From Branchiostoma belcheri (Eukaryota; Chordata; Leptocardii; Amphioxiformes; Branchiostomatidae), in the NCBI RefSeq assembly GCF_001625305.1, contig NW_017803898.1:1005118-1069117 (forward strand): 64,000 bases of DNA, written 5' to 3'. Below are positions 12,543 to 28,407 of the stretch, one piece after another; the first letter of the stretch is position 1; each line of letters begins with the position of its first letter. The position numbers and the translations under genes were made by a program. The notes below the pieces were generated by a model. It did not search any database and was not told the DNA's origin. It saw only the letters and a list, made by a program, of their open reading frames with translations.

Positions 12543-12927
12543 CGATTTTACTTTTGTGCCCGACGACTTTGCCTCTAGCTCATTTGTCCAATATATTAAA
12601 ATCAACAACATTGGCCACGATGATAAACAAAGAAGAGCAAGAATTACGCCAGTGTGCCTGCAGGGTATGGAGATATCAAAATACTAGTACGCAGCTGCCC
12701 TGTATAAACAGGAATGTTACACTTCTATAGGATGACACCCGAGCACGTCAGTTGTCGCGATTGGTCAAATTGATGTACAGACGCAGAGATATGAATGGTT
12801 TACGGCTATTGGTCCCAGGAAAAGTCGTTTTTTATTTCAGATAAACAGTGATAAATACAAATGAAAGGACACAGACTATGTCGTGTTTAGATAGTAGATT
12901 GACTGGTTTAGTAGACTGGTTTATCTA

Positions 12928-12933
12928 TTTATT
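12928..12933 (-). terminator. Candidate poly(A) signal of the SLC16-like gene
   Basis: AATAAA on the minus strand, about 230 nt past the transporter stop codon, in an ATTT-repeat stretch. Position and motif fit, but the T-rich context makes chance occurrence easy. Confidence 0.4.
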
Positions 12934-13163
12934 TATTTATTAAATATATGTCATATGTCATTTTGCACGCTGTTGATCGCTTTCAACTGAGATGTCCTGT
13001 CATATTCTTTGACATAATACTGCGATCATTTGTTAATTAAGTTGGTAAGGAGGAGGGTCGTGTAAAAGCCCTGAAGGCACAGTAGTTTTCGTTTATGTTA
13101 TTTTGCATTTATCATATTTGTTTTTAACATGTGTAAATAAATAAATAAACAAACAAACGGAGT

Positions 13164-15749
<2,586 letters not shown>

Positions 15750-15994
15750 TAGAGTCAAACCCTGGGCTGTAGTATCTGCAAAACTAGAATAAAGGTAACA
15801 TTTGTAAAGTAAGTGCATAATGTTTACCTTCACATATGGTCTGATGTGTTAATTCTTAACACATTCATACAATGTATATGACGAAACCGGTGTATTCCAG
15901 CGATTTTAGAGGCATTTAAATTTTGGTTCGTTTAAGGCCATAATGGCTGACCATATCTAATGATATCTAATGCCTCACCTAGCTTTCACTAGTA

Positions 15995-16500
15995 AATCAT
16001 AATGATGATGTTTATTGCAAATTCATGCCCGAGGGCTAATTGCAAGAACATGATAACAACAGTAAACAGTAGAATGATAATAAGTGATGCTAATGCTACT
16101 TTATATATACATTTGTAGTTATTGTTGGGTTTGATTTCTTTTCCGTGTGCAGTGGAGTATGAAATGGCCGACGTTTTGCGAGATATATGAATTGGGAGGT
16201 GTTAATAGAAATGCAGTTTTTTGTAGGCTGGGAAGGTGAATAAAGCTGGGGAACATTTTGGTGGCCATTTCAAATAACTGATCTCTTTCGGTGCTATAAT
16301 GAGAGCAATGACAAATAAAGTGCATTTCATCCTCCACTGCGTTTCCTGTACAATATTTACATATTCTGTCGTTAACAGGTAATTGTTTGTATCTACCCTT
16401 TTCTATTTCTAATGTATGAGCGCTGACTCTAAGCTTACATATGGCTGATCTAAAAGCGAAGAGGCTTCGAGTCTTGCTGTTAACCAAAGGGGGTCAAAGT
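15995..16500 (-). mobile_element. 5'-truncated non-LTR retrotransposon (LINE) fragment
   Basis: An open frame (16487-16119) encodes the post-reverse-transcriptase region of a LINE ORF2: RYKQLPVNDRICKYC followed by CxxxxxEDEMHFICHC, the C-terminal Cys/His element of these elements. The 3' end reads TTTGCAATAAACATCATC, a common LINE tail. No RT catalytic core is present. It lies between inverted repeats at 15937-15958 and 16600-16622. Confidence 0.8.
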
Positions 16501-16663
16501 CCAACTACTGCTAAGGGGAGGGTATCCAGTTACCAAGTACGGATCAGTCTTCTATCAGGCTTTTATGATATATAATTATAAATTACTAGTAAAACCTAAG
16601 ATATGGTCAGCCATAATGACCCAGCCGTCTCCCGAAGCCTGGTAGAGGCTACGTGTCAGTAAT

Positions 16664-16867
16664 GCTGGGGTCACATGCAATTCCCATACGGGGCCCGGCC
16701 GGGCAGCTTTTGGGAACGAAAACTACTATACAGAAGACAAAAAAAACATCGAAAAGTTCTTTATAACAATCATGGGCTCTATTTCTCTATATTCTTGATA
16801 AGAATAGTTAATTTTTCGTTCGTACAAACAGCCCGGCCGGGCCCCAGTTTGGAAATGTGACCTAAGC
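16664..16867. mobile_element. MITE with about 40-bp inverted termini
   Basis: The left arm runs from GCTGGGGTCACAT to GGGCCCGGCCGGGC; the right arm is its inverse complement with a few mismatches, ending GTGACCTAAGC. The interior is A/T-rich and non-coding. Confidence 0.75.
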
Positions 16868-17889
16868 ATAACACCAGTGGTGGTGTGGACGTGAACTCTC
16901 TATAAATAGTTCCAGTTGACTGTCAACCTTTTCTAACGGTCGCAGAGTTCAAATCGTGTGCGTGAGTGCACTTGAACTCTGTAATCGAACACTGTAACTT
17001 AACACGTAGTCGAGAAGTTCAACCGTCGGTCTAGGAGTGTACATGTAATTTCTTTGATTAAACTTACAATTACAAATTATAGGTATTAAATACACAGTGT
17101 TAAATAGTAGTCCTTAGCAACGAATGCAGTGGAATTGAACAGTAACATCGAACCAGTAGTTGGTACATTTTCATGGGGTAATTCGATGGCATTCCTCATA
17201 AGAATTGCTCGAAAGAAAAAAGGCGGAAACCGTAACGTTAGTCGTACTCACCCTCTATATATCCCCACCCTATTGCATCTAGACCGGCTCGTAGACGGCT
17301 TATATGATATAGTACGTGGCGTCTTTCTGTGTATTACTTTGCAGCGGCCGCCATTTTGTCTGGCAACTTTGCTCAAAAGGTTCACTTAAAGGTCAACGTA
17401 CTATGTCAATGACCTTCCGGCGTCTCAGTTTTAAGGGAACACAATGAAGGAACCTTAATCTTACTCTCCAAGCAGAGGTTCGGGGTTATTTTTATCGGGG
17501 TTTCTTTTTTGCACTGGGTTGGGTGAAAAAACGCCTAAAAGCACGCTCAAAATAACCCCAAACCCAAACCTCTGCTTGGAGAAAACCTTAATCTTGATTT
17601 TACCCAGTACGGTGCTAGCCACTGGGCGGCAAACTGTGTCTCTCTATTTGGCCAATTTTCTAGCCGCCTCCCGAACCTGGTCGAGGCTAGTGACTGGCCG
17701 GCTGACTGGATAACCATCCTGCTAGAAAATTGGGGTTAGACGGGGCCAAGTGTAGCGGTAATCGCATTATGTACGCGGATGGACAATTTAATTATTGATT
17801 AGAAAGGCAACATTTGCAAAGATTATGTTTACCTTCACATGGCCCACCTTAACAAACTAGTGCTTTGTTCGTTATTCATTCTAACTCAA

Positions 17890-17923
<34 letters not shown>

Positions 17924-19274
17924 TTATATTTGTAATTAAAATATTGACTAGGAAATTGACTACAAAAAAAATTTACTGTCCCGATGCTATTAATGCTGTT
18001 CGGTTTATACTACAAAGCTATACATCGTTCTAGATACGGGATGGGCCATTAATACCACAGGAGCGGGTACCTGTTCAGCAAGTGAAGGTACAGGTTAGGG
18101 GCCGATCATTAATACTTCTGTAATGGTGTCCCTTGTGTGGCGGCAAAGAGTTATACATGTACGAAAAGTGGATGGATAATTAACGTAAGAGCAGCACTGG
18201 TCCATGTGTAGCGACAAATTGGCAAATGGCTAAGCTTTGGGGACAGACCATTTTATCCAATGCACTTCCAGCGCCCAGAACTGAAAATATTCTGAATAGG
18301 AAAATCTGTATCTGTTGGGTAGACGAATATCAAATTCAAGATTGCTGCTCAATAAGGCGTGTCCCTATGTAAGCAATTAAAACACAAGGATTGATGCTGG
18401 CACACTTGCAAATCTACCCCGGTTAGGCACTTTCGAACTGTACAGAAACCAGATTACAATGATTCAACCTGGTATACATGTATTTGAAAACCTACGCAAA
18501 CTACACACGTTACAAGTAGTCAAAGTACATGTATACAAGTTAAGAGTTACAAAGAAGAATATTCTGTTCAGTATATGAACAGAACATAGCCTTAGGCGAA
18601 TTTTCATAGCTGGCTCTAACATTTATCTCAAATGATATCATTTGACCAGTCTTACATACTAGGTTCTTAAACTATAAACATCTATGTTACAACAGAAAAT
18701 CATACAATTACAAGCCTTCCAAAATAAGACTGACTGATTGGAGATGGTTTTAAGAAATTCCATGTACAATTTTTCAAGCTACATTGTAAGATGAAGACCT
18801 GAAGCTTAAACTTCTAGAAATCTTTCATTCTTTGTTCAAAGTATTCTTTGACATTAAAATGACTTATATGAATTATTAAATTCATGTATACAAAATGTAT
18901 GTAAAAGCTCATGACAAAATAAAAATCATCCTCATGGTAGCATTAAAATGTTCCACACTTGTATAATGTGGTATTCTCAGACTTGTATGTACATCAAGTT
19001 ACATACAGTAACTATCCTATCTATAGTGGTCAGGAAAATATAGTTTCTTTTTTACTTGTTAATTAAAGCTTCAAGTAACATTGACCATATTTAACTTCCA
19101 AAAACTTTATACAAATATATCCTTATTTTCATTTTACAGAATCATTGATTTTCTCTTTTATAAAAGAGTGTTGATAAAACACCAGCTGAAATAACAGAAG
19201 CCTCTAGATGCAGTACATGATGCAGGGCAGAAGAGACAGCGCCTTAATTCTCACTCCTCACACACTTAAGACAC
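16868..19274. other. Intergenic interval with a TATA-like motif and YY1-like site
   Basis: TATAAATAG at 16901-16909 and GCCGCCATTTTG near 17347 could mark the promoter of the upstream minus-strand SLC16 gene or nothing. 18.0-19.27 kb probably contains the 3' UTR of the TIR-DEATH-RHIM gene; I saw no clear poly(A) signal. Confidence 0.35.
17462..17585. mobile_element. MITE, TCTCCAAGCAG-TIR family
   Basis: Termini TACTCTCCAAGCAGAGG and CCTCTGCTTGGAGAA; the interior shares GCCTAAAAGCACGC with the element at 8109. Flanks repeat CCTTAATCT (9 bp, extending to 11) on both sides. Confidence 0.8.
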
Positions 19275-20344
19275 TTAAGTAGCTGCTAGTGGAGCTTGAG
19301 AAGTCTTGCCTTTCTTCTTCTGTGTCTTTTCTGCACAGAGAGAGGACAATATATTCACTGACAGAGTCTGTTGATAACAAATCTAATACAAATTCAATTA
19401 CTGGTTTACTGTGCACTGGAGCTAGTTACTAGCCTCCGTAGCAGGCTTATAGAACTGGGGTTTTGGTGGTCTTCAGCTGTTTTCTGATTAGCCCAGTTCT
19501 AACGGGGATAATTCAACCAGGCCGGCTATGTTGTCTATACACAATCAGAAAATAGCACATAAAAGATCCCAAAGACCCTGAAGACCCCCCAAACCCCCAG
19601 TTTTTGGCATGCTATGGAGGCTAGGAGTTACATGGTTCACTGTACACTTGGAAGCTAGACCATGTAGCAACTAGTGAATGGTAAACCAGTTTTTGTAGCC
19701 CTGATGAAGGTGACAGATGGTCACAGAAATGTTGGTTCATGTAAAATGAATGGTTATGAATAAAAGAACTTTAATATTCAATCATTCAACAACCTGATGA
19801 AATTATTTACAGACACTCACCAGACTTCTTTTCCTCCACCTTGTCACTAGGTGGGCTTGGTAAGGAACTGACCAGCTTTTCTTCTTCTTGAAGTTTCTCT
19901 GTAGGAAGCAAAATAAAGAATTTTTCAGTTCAGTTCATCCTCTAAGGTTACACTGTGTAGTGTCTCCACATGAACATAAAAATACATATATTAACAGCTT
20001 TTATCTAAAAATAGCTACAAATGTGACATACTTTAGACTGGCAGGGCATAATTTGAAGTGGTAAAAAAGCGATGAATGGCATGGTTTTAGTAGTCTTATT
20101 TTGGTAATGATCAAACATAACTATAAGCAATTTAAAAGAACAATGAATGTTCCAAGATACATACATATACACGTCCACTCACTCAAACATTTACACACAC
20201 ACACACACACACGCACATACATACACATACACACACACACACGCACACACACATGTATACACATACAAAAATTGTATAAATCATGTACATATACATACAC
20301 ACACACACACATACAAAAATTTTATAAATCATGTACATATACAT

Positions 20345-20379
<35 letters not shown>

Positions 20380-20714
20380 CACATACAAAAATTGTATAAA
20401 TCATGTACATATACATGCAAACATACACACACATTAAGTGATTACTATTTTAACAGAACATACAATGTACCTTTGGCAGCTTTATCAGTAGTTGATTTGG
20501 CAGGTACAGCTGGCTTGGTTCTCCCACTAGCTGCAGCAGTGGTGGCCTTCCCACTGTCAAAACTGGTGCTCCTGGTCATCATCAATGACTCACTACTTGT
20601 ACCTCCAGCAGAAGGTGTACTGGTGGACCTCTGAACTGAACTTTTGTCAGAACCTTAAAGAAGAAGAAAAAAAACAAAACTGGTTAATGATTCGATGGCA
20701 TCTGAGTGTTATTA

Positions 20715-20756
<42 letters not shown>

Positions 20757-23700
20757 GTCGTGTGTGTGTGTGTGTGTGTGTGTGTGTCTGTCAACACGAT
20801 AACTTGAAAAGGCCTTGATGGATTGTCTTGATACTTGGTAGGTGGGTAGGTCTTGATGAGACCTCAAAATGATTAGATTTTGGACCCCCTAGCGGCTTGT
20901 TATGGTACTGCAGCTGAACTTCCGGTTTTGATATCTCATGATCTAGACATGCTATGGTGATGAAATTTGGACGGTAGGTAGATCTTGTGCTGGGGAAGAA
21001 GTGATGTGAGTTTAGGCCCCCTAGCGGCTTGCTCTGGAACTGCAGCGATATATTCTTGAAAATATTCAAAAGGGGATAACTCAAGAACCGGTTGACGGAT
21101 CATCGTGATTTTTGGTATGTAGGTAGCTTACGTGATCCTTCATATAATTATGTGACAATTATGCAAATATGGATATAATTTGCATAATTTATGGGGAAAT
21201 TCTATAAATCAGCTGCATTCCATGATAGGACAATTAAAGCTTGTGACATTGGTAATTGACAACGAGAGAAACACAGGAAGATATTGATTATGTTAATAAT
21301 GACTTAATTTGCATAATTAATGAGAAAATTTTATAATTATGTAATGATAACTGCCTGGAATTTCATACTTGTGGTATTTGAAAGTTAAATTGAGGTGAAC
21401 ATCATTAAACATAATTTATTCAAATCAGGACCTCATTTGCATAATTTATTAGGAAATGCTAGAATGCATTGTTTGTTAATATAAGACTGTTTTTTTGGTT
21501 GAGATTATGATAAAATGATATAATTCATGAAAATTAGGTTCCTATTTCTTAAATCAGGGGGGAATAATCTAATCTATAATTTGTCAGTCATAAAGATTAA
21601 CATCATTTGGCGAAGGTATGAGATCGGGGAACTCTAGTATTTTCATAAAAACAATTACAGTGTTACGATAAACCACTTACGTTTTTGAGGGGTCAATCTC
21701 TTTTTGATGCCTGAAACACAGGATTCCCCAAACAGAGTAATTTTTAGTCACTTGTGACGCAGTTACATACAAAACAAGTGCTTTTGAAAAAGCTGCCATT
21801 TCGGCCCAGTTTGCCGTTTAAACGCAGCGCTGCTATTTTTTTGCGTGAGAAATACCTCTGAATATATCCCGGATATGTCCGGGACCCAAAGCTTAAACAA
21901 ATAACGTAACTGTGATCTGGAAGGTCAACACTACAATGAAAAGAATAGGAGCATGGAAGCGTGCAAAGTGACATCAACAGTGCCATCTAGCTACATTTAG
22001 CAGAATAGCATGTCTCAAAGAAAGCATGATCCGTCCACTGTCGTGACTGTTGCACAGTTGCAACCATGCAAGGTTTGTAATCATCTGATTAAAAACACCA
22101 TATCTTTTCAGATAGGCTTTTCTAATCAAACATTCCATTTTCCAAGTCATAGACATGTGTTTGTTCTTACGTCGGTGAAGGTTAGACATCCAGGTAAAAA
22201 AGCAGTTACTCAAGCAACTGGATATGATTTTGGAAACGTCAGACGTTTCAGCTAGTATCCACTAGCTTTCGTCAGTGACTGAGAGACCAGAGGGGAAATG
22301 CAGGTTTATAAGCACAACCTATTGATGGTATGCAAATAAAGTGAAGACAAATTTTTGGAAGTCAAAAATGGAACAAAAGTCAGATGTGTTTGTTCTCATT
22401 ATCATTGAACCAACTGGAGAGTCTTCTCAAGACCAATAAAAACTTTGACTTCAAAATAGTAGGACTAAGAAGTACAACAGTTGCTGTAGTGACAGTGTAG
22501 CATTAGAATACCTGAAGCTGTCTCACGGAAGCTGCGAAAACTAAACCGCGACAACAAACTCTTCTTCTTTGCTGTATCTGTAACAAATATATTTAATATC
22601 ATTAGCAAGAAGAAAGAAAAAAGGAATTTAAACTTGAACACGTTGAAACAACTTGACGGCTAACGATCCCCCTATCTTCTAACACATTAAAGTCATTAAA
22701 GTCACTTAAGTCATTAAAGTTGTACATTTTAAGAATACTGTAACTCACCACTCTGGCTTGCCTCCACTGTTGAGGGACTTTCCAAGTTCAACCTCTCTAC
22801 CTCTTCTGACACTGCCTGTACATCAGTGTCAGTAGTGACAGGGGCTTGAACTCCATCTACGGGAGAAGCCTGTTCTTGCAGACCATCAGATACTACTTCT
22901 TCCTCATTATTAGAAGGCACTGGGGGCTTCTCAGCTGTGTTACCTTCAACTCCTAAAACAGAGATAAAAAAATAAATTGTTTAGTGAATACAAACCTAGG
23001 AAACAGTACAAATTGAACCCAAGAAAGCACAACTTGAAGTGAAATGCCATAAGAAACAAACTAAAGCATATTGCAAAAGCCAAAAAAAGCCCCTTCGTAC
23101 ATGAAGCCCATGTAAGAAGACTAAAAATCAGATGAGATTTGCCAACAAATGAAGGTGTAACAGCAAGTATTATATTAGGTGGCACTAAATACCCAATGGG
23201 CCCTGGACCTTCAGCCTAAACGGTTAGTGCGCTGGTTGTGAGCTAACACGCCAGACGAGCGGTGCAGGTTCGATACCTGTGGTCAGAGTCAACCTTCGAG
23301 TTACTCCTTTCTCTTGTATTACAATGGAAAGAAAGCTAGGCTGAGGCAAAAACCTGATCTGATTATACCTGTAGCAGAGTCAACTTCTCTTGAATCTGGG
23401 GGTGTGTCAAGTTCTTGTAGGGCGGCAGCACCTACATGTACAATAAAAGTAAAAACAACCAGTTTGAATTTTCCTGAAGGCACAATAAACAAATTAGATT
23501 ATGTTATGCAGTCATATCCCTTAAATTTAAACCCTCTCTCAATTCATATGATATTAAAAATGAGGACACAAGTTGGTTTCTGTGAATTAGCATATACATT
23601 TTGAAATGAGAAATTAACACCTTATCTTTTGAACAGTAAAAGTGATTTAAGTAATCTTCAAAGCTTTTTTGAGGCAAACAATGACAAAACAAGAGAGTTA

Positions 23701-26700
23701 TTACTGTAGCTGCTGAACAGCAGAAGACAAGTCAACTGACAGTGAGTAATATAAAAAGGCCTTCAACATTATAATTCAATGCCATGCAAAACATTCTACA
23801 AGCTAAGTAAACACACCTACATGACTAGTAGTCCTAAATAATCACATTCAAGATTTTTTCTTTAAATTCTATGCTATTTGGACTATATTTGCCACGGCAT
23901 GAATATCCATACTGAAGATGATAATTAAATGTTTCAGCAATTGTTCAATTGGATGCTGCTTCTAAATAATTCAGCACCACAAAAATCTTACTAGTTTTTC
24001 AATACATGTAATTTATAAGACCATACAAACTTGATTTCTGGATGATATCTGCATTAGCATGGATTTTCTTGGGTTAACACCTTCCCTTAGGAACTAATTG
24101 CTCCTATTGTTTCCATTTGTAACAACTTTTAAACGTATTTTTGTTATTCTATCACAGGTCAATGTCCATCTACATGTAATTGGCCAAATGATGACCAGTA
24201 AGTACCTTATATGTTGAATTAGGTACTCTGGACCTCAAAATAAGGCTTATTTGTAAACTTAAGAAATCCCAGGTTTTTGACACCTCAGTGCTGTGCACCT
24301 TCACATTTTGTAAGCTTTGATTCAATGTCTTCAGACGTCTTCCATGAAATCAAATCTGTGTGGCAATAATGACCACACTAAGCATTCACTCAGTGTCAAT
24401 TTTTCTTACAGTCTTGTTCAAACTGCTGCAAGCCAGCAGGTCCGTCGCTGCTCCGATCATTGCTCGTGTCAGCGCCAGGACCCATTTGGCTGTTGGCTGA
24501 CAGTTCTTCCATATCCAGGGTGCCCTCTTCCCCTTCTTCCTCTTCCAGATTCAGAAAGTCTTCCCCCACACCTGATTGCGAAGCTTGTATGGCGTTTCTG
24601 TCCCCGACTTGAACCATGTTGCTGTTCGTGATATAGATGTTCCGGATGGTGTAGTGGTTCACTATGACGTTCTGCGTCCCTAAGTATCAAGTTTCGGGGT
24701 TTGAGAAATTGTTTTTCAGGCATGGTTGTAGTCTGGAGAACCTTGGAAGAGACTTTACTATCTGCAGTGGTTGTCTGTTGACTTCTCTTGCAAAGTTGTA
24801 GTCTCAAACAATGTGTGGTTCTCCATGCAAGAAAGCCATACACTTTACTGAAGTAGCCACAGAAACCTGTACTTAATGCTGCTGGCATCTACCAACATGC
24901 CATATGTAATACTATATGTAACAAAGGCATCTACCCAAAAGTTCTTCCCTGTCAATTTCAGACTACATGTACATGTAAGGCTGGTGATGTCTGCAGAATT
25001 TAAACATATAGCATTTAAACTGTCACCATGCATTTTGCCCCCTTATCAAAAAGATGAAAATGCACAGAAAAACATACTACTAAGTATAAAAAGTCTGACA
25101 GGTAGTATTTAAACTAACCAAGAAGCTGACTGCCTTCTGCACCTGGTCCAGCTGATGACTTCTCTTCCCTGGTGTCTGGAGGTGTGGCTGCATTGTTACC
25201 AACTGTCACATCAACAAGGCAAATAGTTTATATCATAATATATGACATTGTACAGGTATATCTAATTTACTTAACTTCAGAAATTTGCTACTGTATCAGA
25301 ATTTTTGCACTTAACTTTTCTGAGAATCAGTGATTTGTAAATATCCAATTGTGCTTGATTCTCATCTCTTTAGGTGTCAAAACACCACCAAAACCAAAAC
25401 ATTCGTGAAAACTACTTGATGTAAAGTAAACTAAGAACATTATATACTAGGACCTCTATACAATGTCCTTGATTGAACTTATCCTACTCACAGACTATGA
25501 CATTTGTAATAGTAACAGTAACATCTATAAAGGTTTAGGACATTAGTAAATTAAACAAATGAAACATAACAGCAGTTATGATGTAATTGTTTTAAACTGA
25601 CCAGATTCTGGGGAGAGTTGGCCATGGGCTCCTTCTATCTCATCTGCCTGGTTTTCTTCTTCAATGGGAGCTTCAGTTTCTCTGTTCACAGCTTCTACAA
25701 CAAGATACAGAAGCTTTACTGCAGTACCATGGAAACCAGCTAGGGAAACTATGATAATACTTGTACTTATTATATGACATTTATAAGGTTGGGAATGTCT
25801 GCAGATATGAATAGCAATTTGAAACCAGATGACAGGACAACATCTATAGTAAATGTCAATCAGGGTGCATTTTGTCCCCTTATTAAATGTAAAATACCTT
25901 TTATAAGAAGAAAGATTATCATGAAAGTTCATGTATGTTGGTAGTAATCAAAGTAAAAAGTTGAACTTTATTCCAACACACAGTTTTACAGAGATCAAAT
26001 TGTGAAGTGATTGGTCATTAATTATCCTGATGAAGGTGACAGTGGTTGCTGAAAATTTGATCTCTCTGTAAACTGTGTGTTGGAATAAAGTTCAACTTTG
26101 TACTAAGAAGAAAGATTGTTTAAACTGACCAGGTCCTGTTGTATCCCTGGCACCCTCAGTTTCCCCTGCCTGCCTCTCTCCCTCAGTGTTGGGAGCTTCA
26201 GTGGCACTGATAACAGGGTCTACAAAAAGATACAGAAGCCAGCAGGAGCTTTTACTACAGTACCGCTAGGAAACCCATAATTACATGTAAACTTGTACAT
26301 AATTTTGCTGACATCTACCCACATACCATGTACATGTAATAAAGATCTACTCACGTCTTCTTTAGTTTCTATTTCAGTGTAACTAAAGTAACATTTATGA
26401 TAACAATATTGTTTTAAGCTGACCAGATTCAGGATCTCCTTCTGTCCCATCTGCCTGCCTTTCTTCTTCTGTGATGGGAGCTTCAGTTTCACTGGTAACA
26501 GGGTCTACAAAAAGATACAGAAGCCGGGATCAGTTTTACTGGTGCAGTACTATAGAAGCCCGCTAGGATATCCAACTTGTACAAGTACATAATCTTGCTG
26601 ACGTGTACCCACATATACCATATATAATGAACATCTACACAAAATTTCAGTTTCATTGGTAATAGGGTCTACAAAAAGATACAGAAACCGGGATCAGTTT

Positions 26701-28338
26701 TACTGGTGCAGTACCATAGAAGCCCGCTAGGATATCCAACTTGTAGAAGTACATAATCTTGCTGACGTGTATCCACATTTACCATATATAATGAACATCT
26801 ACCCAAAATTTCAGTTTCATTGGTAATAGGGTCTACAAAATGCACAGAAGCCAGAAGCTTCAGTACTATAGAACTTCGATAGGGGATTAATAATACTTAT
26901 AGCAAACAAAATGCCAGGACATCATTTAAATTTCCATTAAGGGGTATTTTGCCCCCTTATCGAATAAGAATTATGCTAAAAATATATTATGATGATAAAT
27001 TAAAGATAATGTTTTAACTGACCAGGTCCTTCTGTTTCATCTGCCTGTCTTTCTCCATTAGTGATGGGAGCTTCAGTTTCACTAGTCACAGCTTCTAAAA
27101 AAACAATACAGAAGCCAGAAGTTTTATATATTACTGCTGCAGTACTATAGAAGACCGCTAGAAGAACTATAATACTAGCACTTAATTGATGTAAGGCTGG
27201 GGGTGTCTGGAGCAAACCAGGTGACATGACAACATCTATGTTTACTTCACGGTGTGTTTTACTCCCTTATAAAATAAAAAATTATAGCATTCATGATAAT
27301 AATATTACTTAGTAGTTAAAACTGACCAGATTCTGGAGGAGGTCTGTCTGCTTCTGTTTCTTCTGCCTGGCTTTCTTCTGTGCTGGGAGCTTCAGTTTCA
27401 CTGGTTACAGCATCTACATAAATAAAATCATAGTAATATGGGGGCCTCACTTCCGGTTAGACCAGCAGGAATTGGAGAAGGTACAAAGAAGGGCCACCAA
27501 ACTCCCTCTGAATCTTAGGGATCTACCCTACCAGGAGAGACTGAAGACTTTAGGTCTTCCCTCCCTACAGTATAGGAGGCGCAGAGGAGACATGATTCAG
27601 GTATTCAAACTAGCAAGAGGGCTGGAGGGAATCCAACTCGAATCCTTCTTCAAGAAGCGAACAGAAGGATCAACAAGAGGGCACAGTTGCAAACTGGAGG
27701 TCCCTTTGGCCAAGGGAAGAGTTAGACGACAGTCATTTAGCGTCCGGGTCGTTAGGGATTGGAACAGTCTACCACAGGCCGTAATTGACTCAGAGTCAGT
27801 AAATGAGTTCAAGACGAACCTAGACAAATACTGGGAGAGCATAAAGTATAACACTGAATGAAGTCAAGATCGGGATCACCACAGGATTACCTCTCATCCC
27901 GAAGACGGTATCAAGGTAATATACAGAAGTTCTGCTGCAGTACCATAGAAAGCCACTGGGAGACCCAAAATCGAATTTGTACTTAATGTTGCTGACATCT
28001 ACCAAATGTCACGAAAATCTATCTACAATTTCTTGTGTTATACTGTCTCCAAATAAAATGCAAAACAAATGGCACCAAAAACATAACTCTGTTTGCAAAG
28101 TTTTAAAAGGACAAGATGGACATAACCAATTATCCTCTCTCTTTAATAATCATGATTGTTTGTACTGACCTGCCTCAGGAGAAAAATTTGCTGAACCATG
28201 TAGTTGGGCCTCTTCGGTGTTAGTTACCAAATTTTCTTTGTAAGTCTGGAAACGTTCAGCAGTTTCATCCATACTTCCTTGGACTTCTATAAAAACAGAT
28301 TAAAAGGATTACATGTTGATCGATCAATCGATCAATCG

Positions 28339-28407
<69 letters not shown>

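Larger units (their letters stand above)
7502..13163. other. Gene-poor interval
   Basis: No exon could be supported here. The interval holds tandem repeats, MITEs and A/T-rich unique DNA. A frame at 11402-11118 (minus) looks protein-like but has no motif or splice support. Confidence 0.6.

Noticed and set aside
17129..17389. Plus-strand frame after a TATA-like motif
   Set aside because: No family resemblance or splice evidence. The TATAAATAG string alone is not enough to call a gene.
28315..28406. Regular repeat array considered as a CRISPR
   Set aside because: Simple ATCA microsatellite without spacers, in an animal genome.
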